Shown here one piece after another: positions 44,624-55,166 of a DNA stretch of 64,000 nucleotides (positions within the stretch are counted from its first letter, which is position 1; each line of letters begins with the position of its first letter). The notes under the pieces are model-generated. The model searched no databases. It saw only the letters and a list, made by a program, of their open reading frames with translations, and was not told the origin of the DNA. The DNA comes from Microbacterium lacus (lineage in GTDB: Bacteria > Actinomycetota > Actinomycetes > Actinomycetales > Microbacteriaceae), in the NCBI RefSeq assembly GCF_002812805.1, contig NZ_NMUM01000005.1:1-64000 (forward strand), written 5' to 3'. A program made the position numbers and the translations under genes.

Positions 44624-44629
44624 TAGACT
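44624..44629 (+). promoter_or_regulatory. -10 box TAGACT of the MBL-Rieske gene
   Basis: TAGACT predicts a start near 44636 and a short leader containing GGAGAGGGA before the ATG at 44659. Confidence 0.4.
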
Positions 44630-44658
44630 CGAGGGCTGTTGGAGAGGGAAGGGCACAC

Positions 44659-46251
44659 ATGCGCATCACGGGCCTCGGCCACGCCGGAATGTTCATCGAA
44701 ACGCTCGGGGGATCGATCCTCTGCGACCCGGTGATCGGCCCGAGCTTCTTCGGCTCGTGGTTCCCGTTCCCCGACAACCGGGCGCTCGACTGGGAGCGTT
44801 TCGGTGCCGCGGACTTCCTGTACATCTCGCACCGGCATCGCGATCACTTCGATCCGCGGATGCTCGAGCGATATGTCCGCAAGGACATCACCGTGCTGTT
44901 GCCGGACTATCCCACCGACGATCTCGAGAACGACCTGCGAGCACTCGGTTACGACAACATCGTCTACACACCGAACGGCGAGACTCTGAAGTTCGGCGAG
45001 CTGAAAGTCATGGTGACGCCGCTCCGTGCCCCGAGCGACGGGCCCATCGGCGACTCGTCGCTGAGCGTCGACGACGGCACCGCCAGCATCCTGAACCAGA
45101 ACGACTCGCACCCGCTCGACCTCGACAAGCTGCTGTCGTTCTCGAAGCCCGAGGCCTACTTCACCCAGGTGTCGGGTGCGATCTGGTGGCCGATGGTCTA
45201 CGACCTGCCACAGGACTCGAAGGTGCACTTCGCCCAGCTCAAGCGCGACGCGCAGAACAAGCGCGCCATGTATTACATCGAGAAGGTAGACGCGCCGCAC
45301 GTGTTCCCCATGGCGGGGCCGCCGATGTTCCTGCGCGAAGAGCTGTTCCGCTACAACGGGTGGGGCGAGCAGGACGACTCGATCTTCACGGACTCGCGCC
45401 AGTTCCTCGAGCACATGGCAGAGGTTCGTCCGGAGCAGAACGGGTACCTTTTCATCCCGGGGACTCAGGTCGATCTGAACAACGGCGAGCTCGAAGTCAC
45501 TCAGACGCTCTACAGCGATGCCGAGATCGAGCACATGTACGGCGAGAAGTGGGAGTACCTGGCCGAGCAGCGAGACTCCCGACAGGACGAAGTGCGAGCG
45601 GAGGAGGCGTCCCGCGCTCCCGTACTGCCGCCCGACGAGATGCTCGCTGAGATCAAGGGCTGGTGGGAGCCGCTGCTGCGCCGCGCCCGGACCATCCGCG
45701 ACGGGGTGGGCGGCAACGTGCGGTTCCGCATCGGCGACCTCGACATGGTGGTGGACTTCCCGAAGGCGAAGGTTCGCGAATACGCGGGCGAAGAGTGTAT
45801 CTACTGGTACACGATCCCCGCCGACCTGGTGTCGACCAACATCCGTGATCACGAGATCGATTGGTCAAACTCGATCTTCCTGTCGATGCAGTTCGAGGTC
45901 GGTCGGAGCGGCAAGTTCAACGAGTTCCTGACCACGTTCCTCAAGTGCCTCTCGCGCGACCGTATTGAGTATGTCGAGAACTGGTACGCGGAGCAGTCGG
46001 ACCAGACCGAGGACGTCCAGCTCGGCGATTGGGTCGTGCAGCGCCGCTGCCCGCACCTGAGGGCAGATCTGACGAAGACGGGCAAGATCGAGGACGGCGT
46101 GCTGACCTGCAGCCTGCACGACTGGAAGTGGGACCTCACGTCGGGCCGGTGCCTGACATCGCAGGGGCATCCGATCCGGGCACACGAGACTCCCGACGCG
46201 ACGGATGCGGTCGACGCCGACGCCGACGCATCCGCTCCCGCCACCGTCTGA
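44659..46251 (+). CDS. metallo-beta-lactamase-fold protein with C-terminal Rieske [2Fe-2S] domain
   Basis: 530 residues. An N-terminal UlaG-like MBL domain carries H58-x-H60-x-D62-H63 (SHRHRDHFD). A long central region without recognised domains (about 220-440) follows, with WWPMVYDLPQDSK and MQFEVGRSGKFNEFL. The C-terminus is a Rieske domain with C464-x-H466 and C484-x2-H487 (RRCPHLRADL ... CSLHDWKWD). The closest named architecture I know is CMP-Neu5Ac hydroxylase, which has the Rieske domain first and the MBL part second. An oxygenase or redox enzyme role is inferred; no ferredoxin or reductase gene is adjacent. A Asp/Ala-rich tail ends it. Confidence 0.88.
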   Translation: MRITGLGHAGMFIETLGGSILCDPVIGPSFFGSWFPFPDNRALDWERFGAADFLYISHRHRDHFDPRMLERYVRKDITVLLPDYPTDDLENDLRALGYDNIVYTPNGETLKFGELKVMVTPLRAPSDGPIGDSSLSVDDGTASILNQNDSHPLDLDKLLSFSKPEAYFTQVSGAIWWPMVYDLPQDSKVHFAQLKRDAQNKRAMYYIEKVDAPHVFPMAGPPMFLREELFRYNGWGEQDDSIFTDSRQFLEHMAEVRPEQNGYLFIPGTQVDLNNGELEVTQTLYSDAEIEHMYGEKWEYLAEQRDSRQDEVRAEEASRAPVLPPDEMLAEIKGWWEPLLRRARTIRDGVGGNVRFRIGDLDMVVDFPKAKVREYAGEECIYWYTIPADLVSTNIRDHEIDWSNSIFLSMQFEVGRSGKFNEFLTTFLKCLSRDRIEYVENWYAEQSDQTEDVQLGDWVVQRRCPHLRADLTKTGKIEDGVLTCSLHDWKWDLTSGRCLTSQGHPIRAHETPDATDAVDADADASAPATV

Positions 46252-46264
46252 CGCTCTCATCTCA

Positions 46265-46334
46265 GCGAAACACCCCTTTTGCGGCGAAACACCCCACGAC
46301 ACAGGGTGTCTCGGCGCACGTTGGGTGTTTCGGC
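46265..46334. repeat. cluster of GCGAAACACCCC words in direct and inverted orientation
   Basis: GCGAAACACCCC occurs at 46265-46276 and 46284-46295. Inverted relatives follow at about 46303-46314 (GGGTGTCTCGGC) and 46323-46334 (GGGTGTTTCGGC). They can form alternative hairpins between the MBL-Rieske gene and the pyr promoter, probably acting as a terminator or repetitive palindromic element. Confidence 0.65.
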
Positions 46335-46387
46335 GTCCGGACGGGCGGGAGTGCGGCGAAGCGGGATGGCGGATGTGTGAGGTCCGG

Positions 46388-46448
46388 TAGGGTGAGAAGG
46401 CACAGCAACCTTTAACACCGTCCTGTGAGGCGGAGAAGGGAGCGGCAC
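46388..46448 (+). promoter_or_regulatory. pyr promoter and PyrR-binding mRNA leader
   Basis: TAGGGT (46388-46393) is the likely -10, so the RNA starts near 46400. The leader contains CGTCCTGTGAGGCGGAGAAG (46419-46438), which follows the known PyrR-binding loop pattern (TCC-x-G-x-GAGG-C-x-GAGAAGG). The same purine run is the ribosome-binding site of pyrR. Bound PyrR with UMP would therefore block translation, as in mycobacteria. Confidence 0.7.
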
Positions 46449-46979
46449 ATGAGCACGAGAACCGTGCTGCACGAGGCCGACATCGCACGAGCCCTGACCA
46501 GGATCTCCCACGAGATCCTCGAGTCCAACAAGGGTGGCGATGGGTTGATCCTTCTGGGGATCCCCACACGCGGTGTGACCCTCGCCCATCGCATCGGGAC
46601 CCTGGTCTCGGAGTTCAGCGGCACGACCGTCCCGGTCGGCGCGCTCGACGTCACGATGTACCGCGACGATCTCGCACGCAATCCCACGCGCACCCCGCAG
46701 CCCACGTCGATCCCCGCGGGAGGTATCGACGGGAAGACGGTCGTCCTGGTGGACGACGTGCTGTTCTCCGGCCGCAGCATCCGGGCCGCCCTCGACGCGC
46801 TGCAGGACATCGGACGGCCCGCCGCGGTTCGCCTCGCGACCCTGATCGATCGGGGCCACCGCGAGCTACCGATCCGGCCCGACTTCGTCGGCAAGAACCT
46901 GCCGAGCTCGCGGGAGGAACGCGTCAACGTGCGTCTCGCCGAAACCGACGGCATCGAAGAGGTGACGGTCGGATCATGA
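46449..46979 (+). CDS. pyrR: bifunctional pyr operon regulator/uracil phosphoribosyltransferase PyrR
   Basis: 176 residues, PRTase fold: PRPP loop [14 protein letters not shown] (98-111), early segment [24 protein letters not shown]. It senses UMP and binds the operon leader, and can make UMP from uracil. The ATG at 46449 is preceded by the GGAGAAGGGAG site that overlaps the PyrR-binding loop. Its stop overlaps pyrB as ATGA. Confidence 0.96.
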   Translation: MSTRTVLHEADIARALTRISHEILESNKGGDGLILLGIPTRGVTLAHRIGTLVSEFSGTTVPVGALDVTMYRDDLARNPTRTPQPTSIPAGGIDGKTVVLVDDVLFSGRSIRAALDALQDIGRPAAVRLATLIDRGHRELPIRPDFVGKNLPSSREERVNVRLAETDGIEEVTVGS

Positions 46980-47998
46980 GGCACCTGCTCGACACCCAGA
47001 CACTCGACCGCGCGTTGGCTCTCGAGATCCTCGACGTCGCCGAGGACATGGCCGACACGCAGCGCCGCGAGATCAAGAAGCTGCCGACGCTCCGCGGCAA
47101 GACGATCGTCAACCTCTTCTTCGAGGACTCGACCCGCACGCGCATCTCGTTCGAGGCGGCCGCCAAGCGTCTGAGCGCCGACGTCATCAACTTCGCCGCA
47201 AAGGGTTCGAGCGTGTCGAAGGGCGAGAGCCTGCAGGACACGGCCCAGACCCTGCAGGCGATGGGCGCCGACGCGGTCGTCATCCGGCACGGTGCATCCG
47301 GGGCTCCGCGCACGCTCGCCTCGAGCGGCTGGATCACGGCGGGTGTCGTGAACGCCGGCGACGGCACGCACGAGCACCCCACGCAGGCCCTTCTCGACGC
47401 CTTCACGATTCGCAAGCGCACCTTCGGCGCCGACAGCCGCGGCCGTGATCTCGCTGGTGTGAAGGTCACGATCGTGGGGGACGTCCTGCACTCGCGGGTC
47501 GCCCGCTCGAACGTGTGGCTGCTCTCGAGGCTCGGCGCCGACGTCACACTTGTCGCCCCGCCGACACTCGTGCCGCAGGATGTCTCTGCCTGGCCCGCCC
47601 GCATCGTGTACGACCTCGACGAGGCGATTGCCGAGGGTCCCGACGCACTCATGATGTTGCGGATTCAGCTCGAGCGGATGGGTGCGGCATTTTTTCCCAC
47701 GGAGCGGGAATATTCCCGGCGCTGGGGTCTCGACCCGCGGCGCCTGGCGTCCCTGCCCGCCGATACGATGGTGATGCATCCCGGACCCATGAATCGCGGT
47801 CTCGAAATCTCGGCGGCCGCCGCCGATTCGCCCCGCTCGACTGTTCTCGAGCAGGTCTCGAACGGTGTGTCCGTGCGGATGGCGGTGCTGTACCTGCTGC
47901 TCGCGGGCGAGCGTCCCGGCCTGGACGAGCAGCTAACGAACGGCGGCACCAAAGCCGGCATCATGACTGCCGGCGTGACAAACGAGGAGGAGAGATGA
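46976..47998 (+). CDS. pyrB: aspartate carbamoyltransferase catalytic subunit
   Basis: 340 residues: carbamoyl-phosphate site [13 protein letters not shown] (STRTR at 52-56), [14 protein letters not shown] and the aspartate-binding [12 protein letters not shown]. It makes carbamoyl aspartate. No pyrI regulatory subunit is present, as expected here. Translationally coupled to pyrR and pyrC through four-base overlaps. Confidence 0.98.
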   Translation: MRHLLDTQTLDRALALEILDVAEDMADTQRREIKKLPTLRGKTIVNLFFEDSTRTRISFEAAAKRLSADVINFAAKGSSVSKGESLQDTAQTLQAMGADAVVIRHGASGAPRTLASSGWITAGVVNAGDGTHEHPTQALLDAFTIRKRTFGADSRGRDLAGVKVTIVGDVLHSRVARSNVWLLSRLGADVTLVAPPTLVPQDVSAWPARIVYDLDEAIAEGPDALMMLRIQLERMGAAFFPTEREYSRRWGLDPRRLASLPADTMVMHPGPMNRGLEISAAAADSPRSTVLEQVSNGVSVRMAVLYLLLAGERPGLDEQLTNGGTKAGIMTAGVTNEEER

Positions 47999-49311
47999 GC
48001 GAAGTTCTCCTCATCGCCGGTGCCCGCATCGAGGGCGGATCCGCCGTCGACCTGATCGTCGAAGACGGTCGCATCGCCGAGGTCGGCGCGGGGCTGAGCC
48101 GCGCGGGCGCGACACGGATCGACGCGGACGGGCTGGTTGCTTTGCCGGGCCTCGTCGACCTCCACACACACCTGCGTGAACCCGGATACGAGGCATCCGA
48201 AACGATCCTGACGGGAACGCGTGCCGCGGCTTCGGGTGGCTTCACGGCCGTATTCGCGATGCCGAACACGTCGCCCGTGGCCGACACCGCCGGCGTCGTC
48301 GAGCAGGAACTCGCGCTCGGCGAGGCAGCGGGCTACGCGACGGTGCAGCCGATCGGCGCCGTCACCGTGGGGCAGAAGGGTGAGCGACTCGCCGAGCTCG
48401 GAGCCATGGCCGACTCTCGCGCCCGCGTCCGCGTCTTCAGCGACGACGGCTTCTGCGTGTGGGACCCGCTGATCATGCGGCGCGCCCTCGAATACGTCAA
48501 GGCATTCGGGGGAGTGATCGCGCAGCACGCGCAGGACCCTCGCCTCACCGAGGGCGCCCAGATGAACGAGGGGTCGGTCTCTGCCGAGCTCGGGCTGACC
48601 GGATGGCCCGCCGTTGCCGAGGAATCGATCATCGCGCGCGACGTTCTCCTGGCCGAACACGTCGGCTCTCGCCTGCACGTCTGCCACCTCTCCACCGCGG
48701 GGTCGGTCGACATCATCCGCTGGGCGAAGAAGCGGGGCATCAACGTCACGGCCGAGGTCACGCCGCATCACCTGTTGCTGACGGACGAACTCGTGCGCGG
48801 CTACGACGCCCGGTACAAGGTCAATCCGCCGCTCCGCCGCGAAGAGGACGTGCTCGCGGTGCGCGAGGGCCTCGCGGACGGCACGATCGACATCGTCGCG
48901 ACCGACCACGCCCCGCACCCCGCCGAGAACAAGAGCTGCGAGTGGGCAGCCGCCGCGAACGGCATGGTGGGCCTTGAGAGCGCCCTGCGGGTCGTGCACG
49001 CGTCGATGGTCGAAACCGGGCTGCTCGGCTGGGCCGACGTCGCCCGGGTCATGTCCTACGCCCCCGCACGCATCGGGATGCTCCCCGCGCACGGCACGCC
49101 GCTCGCGGTCGGACAGCCTGCCGAGCTGACGCTGTATGACCCCGACGTGCGCGAAGTGTTCGGTGCATCCGATCTGCACGGTCTGAGCTCGAACTCGCCC
49201 TACCTCGGCCAGCCCTTGCCGGGGCGCGTGCTCTGGACGATCCACCGCGGTCACCCCACATTCGCCGACGGCAAGCTCGTCGCCGATCTCGCACAGGAGG
49301 TTCGCGCATGA
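47995..49311 (+). CDS. pyrC: dihydroorotase
   Basis: 438 residues, amidohydrolase: metal ligands H57 and H59 in [10 protein letters not shown], later histidines in VTPHHLLL and catalytic aspartate in VATDHAPHP (about 304). It closes carbamoyl aspartate to dihydroorotate. The ATG at 47995 overlaps the pyrB stop; the family N-terminus is short as expected for type I enzymes. Confidence 0.96.
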   Translation: MSEVLLIAGARIEGGSAVDLIVEDGRIAEVGAGLSRAGATRIDADGLVALPGLVDLHTHLREPGYEASETILTGTRAAASGGFTAVFAMPNTSPVADTAGVVEQELALGEAAGYATVQPIGAVTVGQKGERLAELGAMADSRARVRVFSDDGFCVWDPLIMRRALEYVKAFGGVIAQHAQDPRLTEGAQMNEGSVSAELGLTGWPAVAEESIIARDVLLAEHVGSRLHVCHLSTAGSVDIIRWAKKRGINVTAEVTPHHLLLTDELVRGYDARYKVNPPLRREEDVLAVREGLADGTIDIVATDHAPHPAENKSCEWAAAANGMVGLESALRVVHASMVETGLLGWADVARVMSYAPARIGMLPAHGTPLAVGQPAELTLYDPDVREVFGASDLHGLSSNSPYLGQPLPGRVLWTIHRGHPTFADGKLVADLAQEVRA

Positions 49312-49829
49312 CTCTCGGCGCAGCAATGGCCATCATCATCGGCTTCGGCGTTCTGGTGCTCGTGGGCATCGCATGGGGCTGGTCGCGCCGGGTCCGACGC
49401 GACCGCGGTCTCGTCGCGCCGACAGACGTGCCCGAGGGTTTCGTCCCCGAGGCATCCTTCTCCGGCTTCTATGTCGCCACGACGCGCCACGAGAAGCCGC
49501 TCGATCGCCTGGCCATCCGCCACCTCCGATACCGGGGACGCGTCGGGATCGAGATCTCGTCGGCGGGCGTTCTGCTCGCGATCACGGGCGAGGCTCTCGT
49601 TTTTCTCGCGGCATCCCGGATCGTCGGTGTCGATCGCGCAACGTGGACCATCGACCGGGTCGTCGAGCGCGACGGGCTCGTCCGCCTCGCCTGGCGCGTC
49701 GATGCCGAAACGATCGCCGACTCTTATGTCCGAATGACGGGTGACGCGCCCGGCAACACCTCCGGTGAGTTGCTCGCCGCGGTCACCCGCATCCTTCCCC
49801 AGCCCACCCCGACAGGGAAAGCCGAATGA
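49308..49829 (+). CDS. membrane-anchored protein of the actinobacterial pyr operon, 173 aa
   Basis: An N-terminal membrane span ([20 protein letters not shown]) is followed by a cytoplasmic beta-rich domain (about 40-165) with [18 protein letters not shown] and [14 protein letters not shown], often described as PH-like in actinobacteria. The gene is embedded between pyrC and carA with four-base overlaps on both sides, so it is made with the pathway enzymes. Its role is unknown; a membrane scaffold or regulator of pyrimidine synthesis is a guess from context. Confidence 0.8.
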   Translation: MTLGAAMAIIIGFGVLVLVGIAWGWSRRVRRDRGLVAPTDVPEGFVPEASFSGFYVATTRHEKPLDRLAIRHLRYRGRVGIEISSAGVLLAITGEALVFLAASRIVGVDRATWTIDRVVERDGLVRLAWRVDAETIADSYVRMTGDAPGNTSGELLAAVTRILPQPTPTGKAE

Positions 49830-51001
49830 TCTCGCATCTCACGAAAGACCCCGCCGTTCTCGTTCTCGAAGACGGCACCCGCCACGCCGGACGGGCCTAT
49901 GGCGCCCGCGGCACGACCCTCGGCGAAGTCGTCTTCGCCACCGGCATGACCGGCTACCAGGAGACGCTCACCGACCCTTCGTACGCCGGGCAGATCGTCT
50001 TGCAGACGGCCCCGCACATCGGCAACACCGGCATGAACGACGAAGACCCCGAGTCCCGCCGCATCTGGGTGGCGGGGTACATCGTGCGCGACCCCTCGCG
50101 CGTGGTGTCGAACTGGCGAGCGGATGAATCGCTCGACGACGCTCTCGTGAACGACAAAATCGTGGGCATCAGCGGAATCGACACGCGCTCGGTGACCCGC
50201 CACATCCGCTCCGCCGGCAGCATGCGCGGCGGGATCTTCTCAGGTCCGGATGCGGCGCTCGACGCCGACGAGCAGCTCCGCATCGTGCGCGAGGCCCCCG
50301 CCATGTCGGGTCGGAACCTGTCGGCCGAGGTCTCGGTCTCGGAAGTCGAGGTGTACCCGGCCACGGCCGAGCGCATCGGTAACCTCGCGGTGCTCGACCT
50401 GGGTGTGAAGAGCGCGACGATCCACAACCTCGCCGCCCGCGGGTTCGACGTCCACGTGCTGCCGCAGCACGTCACGATCGAGGAGCTCCGTGCGCTCGAC
50501 CCTGTGGCGGTGTTCTACTCCAATGGCCCGGGCGATCCCGCGGCATCCGATCAGCACGTCGAACTGCTCCGCGCCGTGCTCGATGACCGCACGCCGTTCT
50601 TCGGAATCTGCTTCGGCAATCAGCTGCTCGGGCGGGCCCTCGGACTCGGCACGTACAAGCTGCCGTTCGGTCACCGCGGTATCAACCAACCGGTGCTCGA
50701 CAAGTCCACGGGGCGCGTAGAGATCACCTCGCAGAACCACGGCTTTGCGGTCGAGGCGCCGGTCGACAGCGTCTTCGACAGCCCCCAGGGGTACGGCCGT
50801 GTCGAGGTCAGCCACGTCGGGCTGAACGACCAGGTGGTCGAGGGCCTGCGTGCCCTCGACATCCCTGCCTTCAGCGTGCAATATCACCCCGAGGCTGCCG
50901 CGGGCCCGCACGACTCCAACTACCTCTTCGACAGGTTCCGCGACATGGTGCTCGCGGCCCTTCGACAAGCTCAGGGACCGGATATTGAGGATGAAAACTG
51001 A
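49826..51001 (+). CDS. carA: carbamoyl-phosphate synthase small subunit (glutaminase)
   Basis: 391 residues: N-terminal CarA domain, then class I amidotransferase domain with nucleophile C262 ([12 protein letters not shown]), H354 and E356 (SVQYHPEAA). It feeds ammonia to CarB. The last residues ([12 protein letters not shown], from about 379) are encoded by a REP-like unit at 50957-50980 and replace the usual end of the protein. The stop overlaps carB as TGATG. Confidence 0.97.
   Translation: MISHLTKDPAVLVLEDGTRHAGRAYGARGTTLGEVVFATGMTGYQETLTDPSYAGQIVLQTAPHIGNTGMNDEDPESRRIWVAGYIVRDPSRVVSNWRADESLDDALVNDKIVGISGIDTRSVTRHIRSAGSMRGGIFSGPDAALDADEQLRIVREAPAMSGRNLSAEVSVSEVEVYPATAERIGNLAVLDLGVKSATIHNLAARGFDVHVLPQHVTIEELRALDPVAVFYSNGPGDPAASDQHVELLRAVLDDRTPFFGICFGNQLLGRALGLGTYKLPFGHRGINQPVLDKSTGRVEITSQNHGFAVEAPVDSVFDSPQGYGRVEVSHVGLNDQVVEGLRALDIPAFSVQYHPEAAAGPHDSNYLFDRFRDMVLAALRQAQGPDIEDEN
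50957..50980 (+). repeat. REP-like hairpin unit at the 3' end of carA
   Basis: GGCCCTTCGACAAGCTCAGG plus GACC carries the loop TCGACAAGCTC with stem CCCT/AGGG. It is translated as part of the CarA C-terminus. Confidence 0.75.
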
Positions 51002-54000
51002 TGCCTAAGCGCGACGACATCAAGAGCGTCCTGGTCATCGGGTCCGGCCCGATCGTGATCGGCCAGGCCTGCGAATTCGACTACTCGGGCACCCAGGCGT
51101 GCCGCGTGCTGCGGGAGGAGGGCGTCCGCGTCATCCTCGTCAACTCCAACCCCGCGACGATCATGACCGACCCCGACTTCGCTGACGCGACCTATATCGA
51201 ACCGATCACCTGGCAGGTCATCGAGACGATCATCGCGAAGGAGCGGCCGGATGCGATCCTGCCGACGCTCGGCGGCCAGACGGCGCTCAACGCGGCCATC
51301 CAGCTCGACGAGCACGGGGTCCTCGAGAAGTACGACGTCGAGCTGATCGGTGCGAATCTCGAGGCCATCAACAAGGGCGAGGATCGCCAGATCTTCAAGC
51401 AGCTGGTGTTGGACTCCGGCGCCGATGTCGCCGACAGCCGCATCTGCCACACCATGGACGAGGTCCTCGCGGGCGCGGCCGAGCTCGGATACCCGCTGGT
51501 CGTGCGTCCGAGCTTCACGATGGGCGGACTCGGTTCAGGGTTCGCCTACGACGAACGCGACCTGCGTCGTATCGCCGGCGCCGGCCTCCGCGACTCGCCG
51601 ACGACCGAGGTGCTGCTCGAGGAGTCGATTCTCGGGTGGAAGGAATACGAACTCGAGCTCATGCGCGACACCGCCGACAACACGGTCGTCGTCTGCTCGA
51701 TCGAGAACGTCGACCCGGTCGGCGTGCACACAGGCGACTCGATCACGGTCGCGCCGGCACTCACGCTGACCGACCGCGAGTACCAGAAGATGCGCGACAT
51801 CGGCATCGACATCATTCGCGCGGTCGGCGTCGACACCGGTGGCTGCAACATCCAGTTCGCGGTCGATCCCTCGAACGGCCGCATCATCGTCATCGAGATG
51901 AACCCGCGTGTCTCGCGCTCGTCGGCGCTGGCATCGAAGGCGACGGGCTTCCCGATCGCGAAGATCGCAGCGAAGCTCGCTCTCGGGTACCGGCTGGATG
52001 AGATCCCGAACGACATCACCAAGGTCACGCCCGCGAGCTTCGAGCCGACGCTCGACTACGTCGTCGTGAAGGTCCCGCGCTTCAACTTCGAGAAGTTCCC
52101 CGCGGCCGACACCACGCTGACAACCACCATGAAGTCGGTCGGCGAGGCGATGGCGATCGGCCGCAACTACGCGACAGCCCTGCAGAAGGCGCTGCGTTCG
52201 CTCGAGAAGCGCGGGTCGAGCTTCCACTGGGGCGACGAACCGCGGACGAAGGACGAGCTCGTCGAGGTGTCGAAGACGCCGACGGATGGTCGGATCGTCG
52301 TCGTCCAGCAGGCGCTGCGCGCCGGCGCCAGCGTCCCCGAGATGTTCGAGGCGACGGGCATCGACCCGTGGTTCCTCGACCAGATCGTCCTCATCAACGA
52401 GGTCGCCGACTTCGTCCGCGACGCCGCGGAGCTGGACGCGGAAACGCTTCTGCTCGCGAAGGACCACGGATTCTCCGACGTCCAGATCGGTCAGTTGCGT
52501 GGCCTTCCCGAGGTCGAGGTTCGCGGCATCCGTCACGCCCTCTCGATCCGCCCGGTCTACAAGACGGTCGACACCTGCGCCGGGGAGTTCCCGGCACTGA
52601 CGCCTTACCACTACTCGAGCTACGACTTCGAGACCGAGGTCACGCCGTCCGACCGCCAGAAGATCGTGATCATCGGATCGGGCCCCAACCGCATCGGTCA
52701 GGGGGTCGAGTTCGACTACTCCTGCGTGCACGCGTCGTTCGCACTGTCGGACGCGGGTTACGAGACGATCATGGTCAACTGCAACCCGGAGACGGTCTCG
52801 ACCGACTACGACACGTCGGACCGCCTCTACTTCGAGCCGCTCACGCTCGAGGATGTGCTCGAGGTGCTGTACGCCGAAGCCGCGTCGGGTGAGATCTTCG
52901 GCGTCGTGTGCCAGCTCGGCGGGCAGACGCCGCTCGGACTCGCGAAGGGCATCGAAGAGGCCGGCTACCGCATCCTCGGCACGAGCCCCGCGGCCATCGA
53001 CCTCGCCGAAGAGCGCCAGCTGTTCAGCGAGATCCTCGACACCGCAGGCCTCGTGGCGCCCCGCCACGGCACGGCGACGGATGCCGAGGGTGCTGTGGCG
53101 GTCGCGGAAGACATCGGATATCCCGTTCTCGTCCGTCCGAGCTTCGTGCTCGGCGGTCGCGGCATGGAGATCGTTTACGACACCCCGAGCCTGTACGACT
53201 ACTTCGTGCGGACCGCGGGTGAGGTCATCATCGGCCCCGGCATGCCGCTGCTGGTCGACCGCTTCCTGGACGACGCGGTCGAGATCGATGTCGACGCCCT
53301 TTACGACGGCACCGAGCTGTACATCGGTGGCGTCATGGAGCACATCGAAGAGGCCGGTATCCACTCGGGCGACTCGGCGTGCACGCTGCCTCCGATCTCG
53401 CTCGGACGTTCGGAGATCGACCGGGTGCGCACCGCGACGCTCGCGATCGCCGAGGGCGTCGGTGTGCGCGGATTGCTGAACGTTCAGTTCGCGATCAGCG
53501 CGGGCATCCTCTACGTCATCGAGGCGAACCCGCGCGCGAGCCGCACGGTGCCGTTCGTGTCGAAGGCGCTCGGAATTCCGCTGGCCAAGGCCGCAGCGCG
53601 GATCATGTCCGGGTCGACGATCGACGAGCTGAAGACCGAAGGCCTGCTGCCGCCGTCCGATGGTTCGCGGGTTCCGCTCGACTCCCCGGTTTCGGTCAAG
53701 GAGGCCGTGCTGCCCTTCAAGCGGTTCCGCACGAAGGACGGGCAGACGGTCGACTCCGTGCTCGGGCCCGAGATGCGCTCGACCGGCGAGGTCATGGGAA
53801 TCGACAAGGACTTCCCGACCGCGTTCGCCAAGAGCCAGGCAGCCGCGTACGGCGGGATGCCGCTGTCGGGCACCGTCTTCATCTCGGTCGCCGACTCGGA
53901 CAAGCGTGCGGTTATCCTGCCCGCGCACCGGCTGCAGGAGCTCGGCTTCACGCTCGTCGCGACAGAGGGCACGGCCGAGATCCTGGCGCGAAACGGCATC

Positions 54001-54288
54001 AACGTCCGCATCGTGAACAAGTACAGCGAGACGCAAGCCTCCGGCGCACGGAACATCGTCGACCTGATCAATGACGGCGAGATCGACATCATCGTGAACA
54101 CGCCGAGCGGGCGGTCCGCCCGCGCCGACGGCTACGAGATCCGCGCCGCGGCCGTGGCCGCCGACAAGGCCCTCTTCACGACGATCGCCGTTCTGGGTGC
54201 CGCAGTGAGCGCCATGGACGCCGTGCGTCAGGGCTTCGACGTCAGGAGCCTGCAGGAGTACGCGGCGGACCGGGCGGCACGCGGGTGA
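51001..54288 (+). CDS. carB: carbamoyl-phosphate synthase large subunit
   Basis: 1095 residues: two duplicated ATP-grasp synthetase halves (each starting with an [18 protein letters not shown] / [17 protein letters not shown] motif, near residues 15 and 558) and a C-terminal MGS-like allosteric domain (about 940-1080) that binds UMP or other effectors. Makes carbamoyl phosphate for pyrimidines and arginine. Full length, with normal motifs. Overlaps carA by one base and pyrF by four. Confidence 0.98.
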   Translation: MPKRDDIKSVLVIGSGPIVIGQACEFDYSGTQACRVLREEGVRVILVNSNPATIMTDPDFADATYIEPITWQVIETIIAKERPDAILPTLGGQTALNAAIQLDEHGVLEKYDVELIGANLEAINKGEDRQIFKQLVLDSGADVADSRICHTMDEVLAGAAELGYPLVVRPSFTMGGLGSGFAYDERDLRRIAGAGLRDSPTTEVLLEESILGWKEYELELMRDTADNTVVVCSIENVDPVGVHTGDSITVAPALTLTDREYQKMRDIGIDIIRAVGVDTGGCNIQFAVDPSNGRIIVIEMNPRVSRSSALASKATGFPIAKIAAKLALGYRLDEIPNDITKVTPASFEPTLDYVVVKVPRFNFEKFPAADTTLTTTMKSVGEAMAIGRNYATALQKALRSLEKRGSSFHWGDEPRTKDELVEVSKTPTDGRIVVVQQALRAGASVPEMFEATGIDPWFLDQIVLINEVADFVRDAAELDAETLLLAKDHGFSDVQIGQLRGLPEVEVRGIRHALSIRPVYKTVDTCAGEFPALTPYHYSSYDFETEVTPSDRQKIVIIGSGPNRIGQGVEFDYSCVHASFALSDAGYETIMVNCNPETVSTDYDTSDRLYFEPLTLEDVLEVLYAEAASGEIFGVVCQLGGQTPLGLAKGIEEAGYRILGTSPAAIDLAEERQLFSEILDTAGLVAPRHGTATDAEGAVAVAEDIGYPVLVRPSFVLGGRGMEIVYDTPSLYDYFVRTAGEVIIGPGMPLLVDRFLDDAVEIDVDALYDGTELYIGGVMEHIEEAGIHSGDSACTLPPISLGRSEIDRVRTATLAIAEGVGVRGLLNVQFAISAGILYVIEANPRASRTVPFVSKALGIPLAKAAARIMSGSTIDELKTEGLLPPSDGSRVPLDSPVSVKEAVLPFKRFRTKDGQTVDSVLGPEMRSTGEVMGIDKDFPTAFAKSQAAAYGGMPLSGTVFISVADSDKRAVILPAHRLQELGFTLVATEGTAEILARNGINVRIVNKYSETQASGARNIVDLINDGEIDIIVNTPSGRSARADGYEIRAAAVAADKALFTTIAVLGAAVSAMDAVRQGFDVRSLQEYAADRAARG

Positions 54289-55166
54289 GCGCAGGCCCGG
54301 CGTTCGGCGATCGCGTGCGCGCGGCGTTCGGCGAGCACGGACGCCTGTGCGTCGGTATCGATCCGCACGAGCAGCTGCTCGCGGACTGGGGGCTGGATGT
54401 CTCGGCCGACGGCGTACGGACGTTCGGGCTGCGTGTCGTCGAAGCCGCCGAGGGGCACTGCGGGATCGTCAAGCCTCAGGTGTCGTTCTTCGAGCGGTTC
54501 GGCTCGGCCGGATTTGCGGCGCTCGAGGACGTGCTCGCGGCGGCCCGAGGTGCGGGCCTGCTCGTGATCGCGGACGCCAAACGCGGCGACATCGGATCGA
54601 CCATGGACGCGTACGCGCGCGCCTGGCTGACCCCCGGCTCGCCGCTCGAGGCCGACGCCGTGACCCTCAGCCCGTACCTGGGCGTCGGCTCCCTCGAGGA
54701 CACGCTGCGCTACGCCGTCGCGCACGGCAAGGGCGCGTTCGTGCTGGCGGCGACGAGCAACCCCGAGGCATCCGGTCTGCAGAGCGCTCGGATGATGCCG
54801 GAGGCCGACGACACCGCGGAGCCTTCTCGGACCGTGGCCGGCGCGATCGCGGCGGAGGTGGCGGCCTTCAATGCCGTCACGACGCAGGTGGGTTCGTGGG
54901 GGAGCATCGGTCTGGTGATCGGTGCGACCGTGAACCCCGCCGAGCGGGGAGTTCCCGTTGATCTCGAGCCGGTCGCGCCGATCCTGGCGCCCGGCTTCGG
55001 ACACCAGGGCGCACGGTCGGAGGATCGTGAAATGATCTTCGGACGCCTCGCACCCGCGGTGATCGTGGCCGAGAGCCGCAGCATCCTTGCTGCGGGACCG
55101 GTACGCACCGATTTGGCGCGGGCGATGGATGACAGACGACGCACGGAGGAGATCATCGGTGACTGA
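54285..55166 (+). CDS. pyrF: orotidine 5'-phosphate decarboxylase
   Basis: 293 residues, the longer mycobacterial-type (class 2) OMP decarboxylase. The catalytic signature [10 protein letters not shown] begins at D97, with K99; [11 protein letters not shown] is the substrate strand. It produces UMP, the end product sensed by PyrR. GTG start overlaps the carB stop. pyrD and pyrE are not in this cluster. Confidence 0.95.
   Translation: MSAGPAFGDRVRAAFGEHGRLCVGIDPHEQLLADWGLDVSADGVRTFGLRVVEAAEGHCGIVKPQVSFFERFGSAGFAALEDVLAAARGAGLLVIADAKRGDIGSTMDAYARAWLTPGSPLEADAVTLSPYLGVGSLEDTLRYAVAHGKGAFVLAATSNPEASGLQSARMMPEADDTAEPSRTVAGAIAAEVAAFNAVTTQVGSWGSIGLVIGATVNPAERGVPVDLEPVAPILAPGFGHQGARSEDREMIFGRLAPAVIVAESRSILAAGPVRTDLARAMDDRRRTEEIIGD

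Noticed and set aside
51535-54036. An 833-codon open frame antisense to carB
   Set aside because: High GC gives long stop-free frames opposite real genes. The composition (runs of R, D, V, no domains) and perfect overlap with the conserved CarB sequence show it is a shadow.
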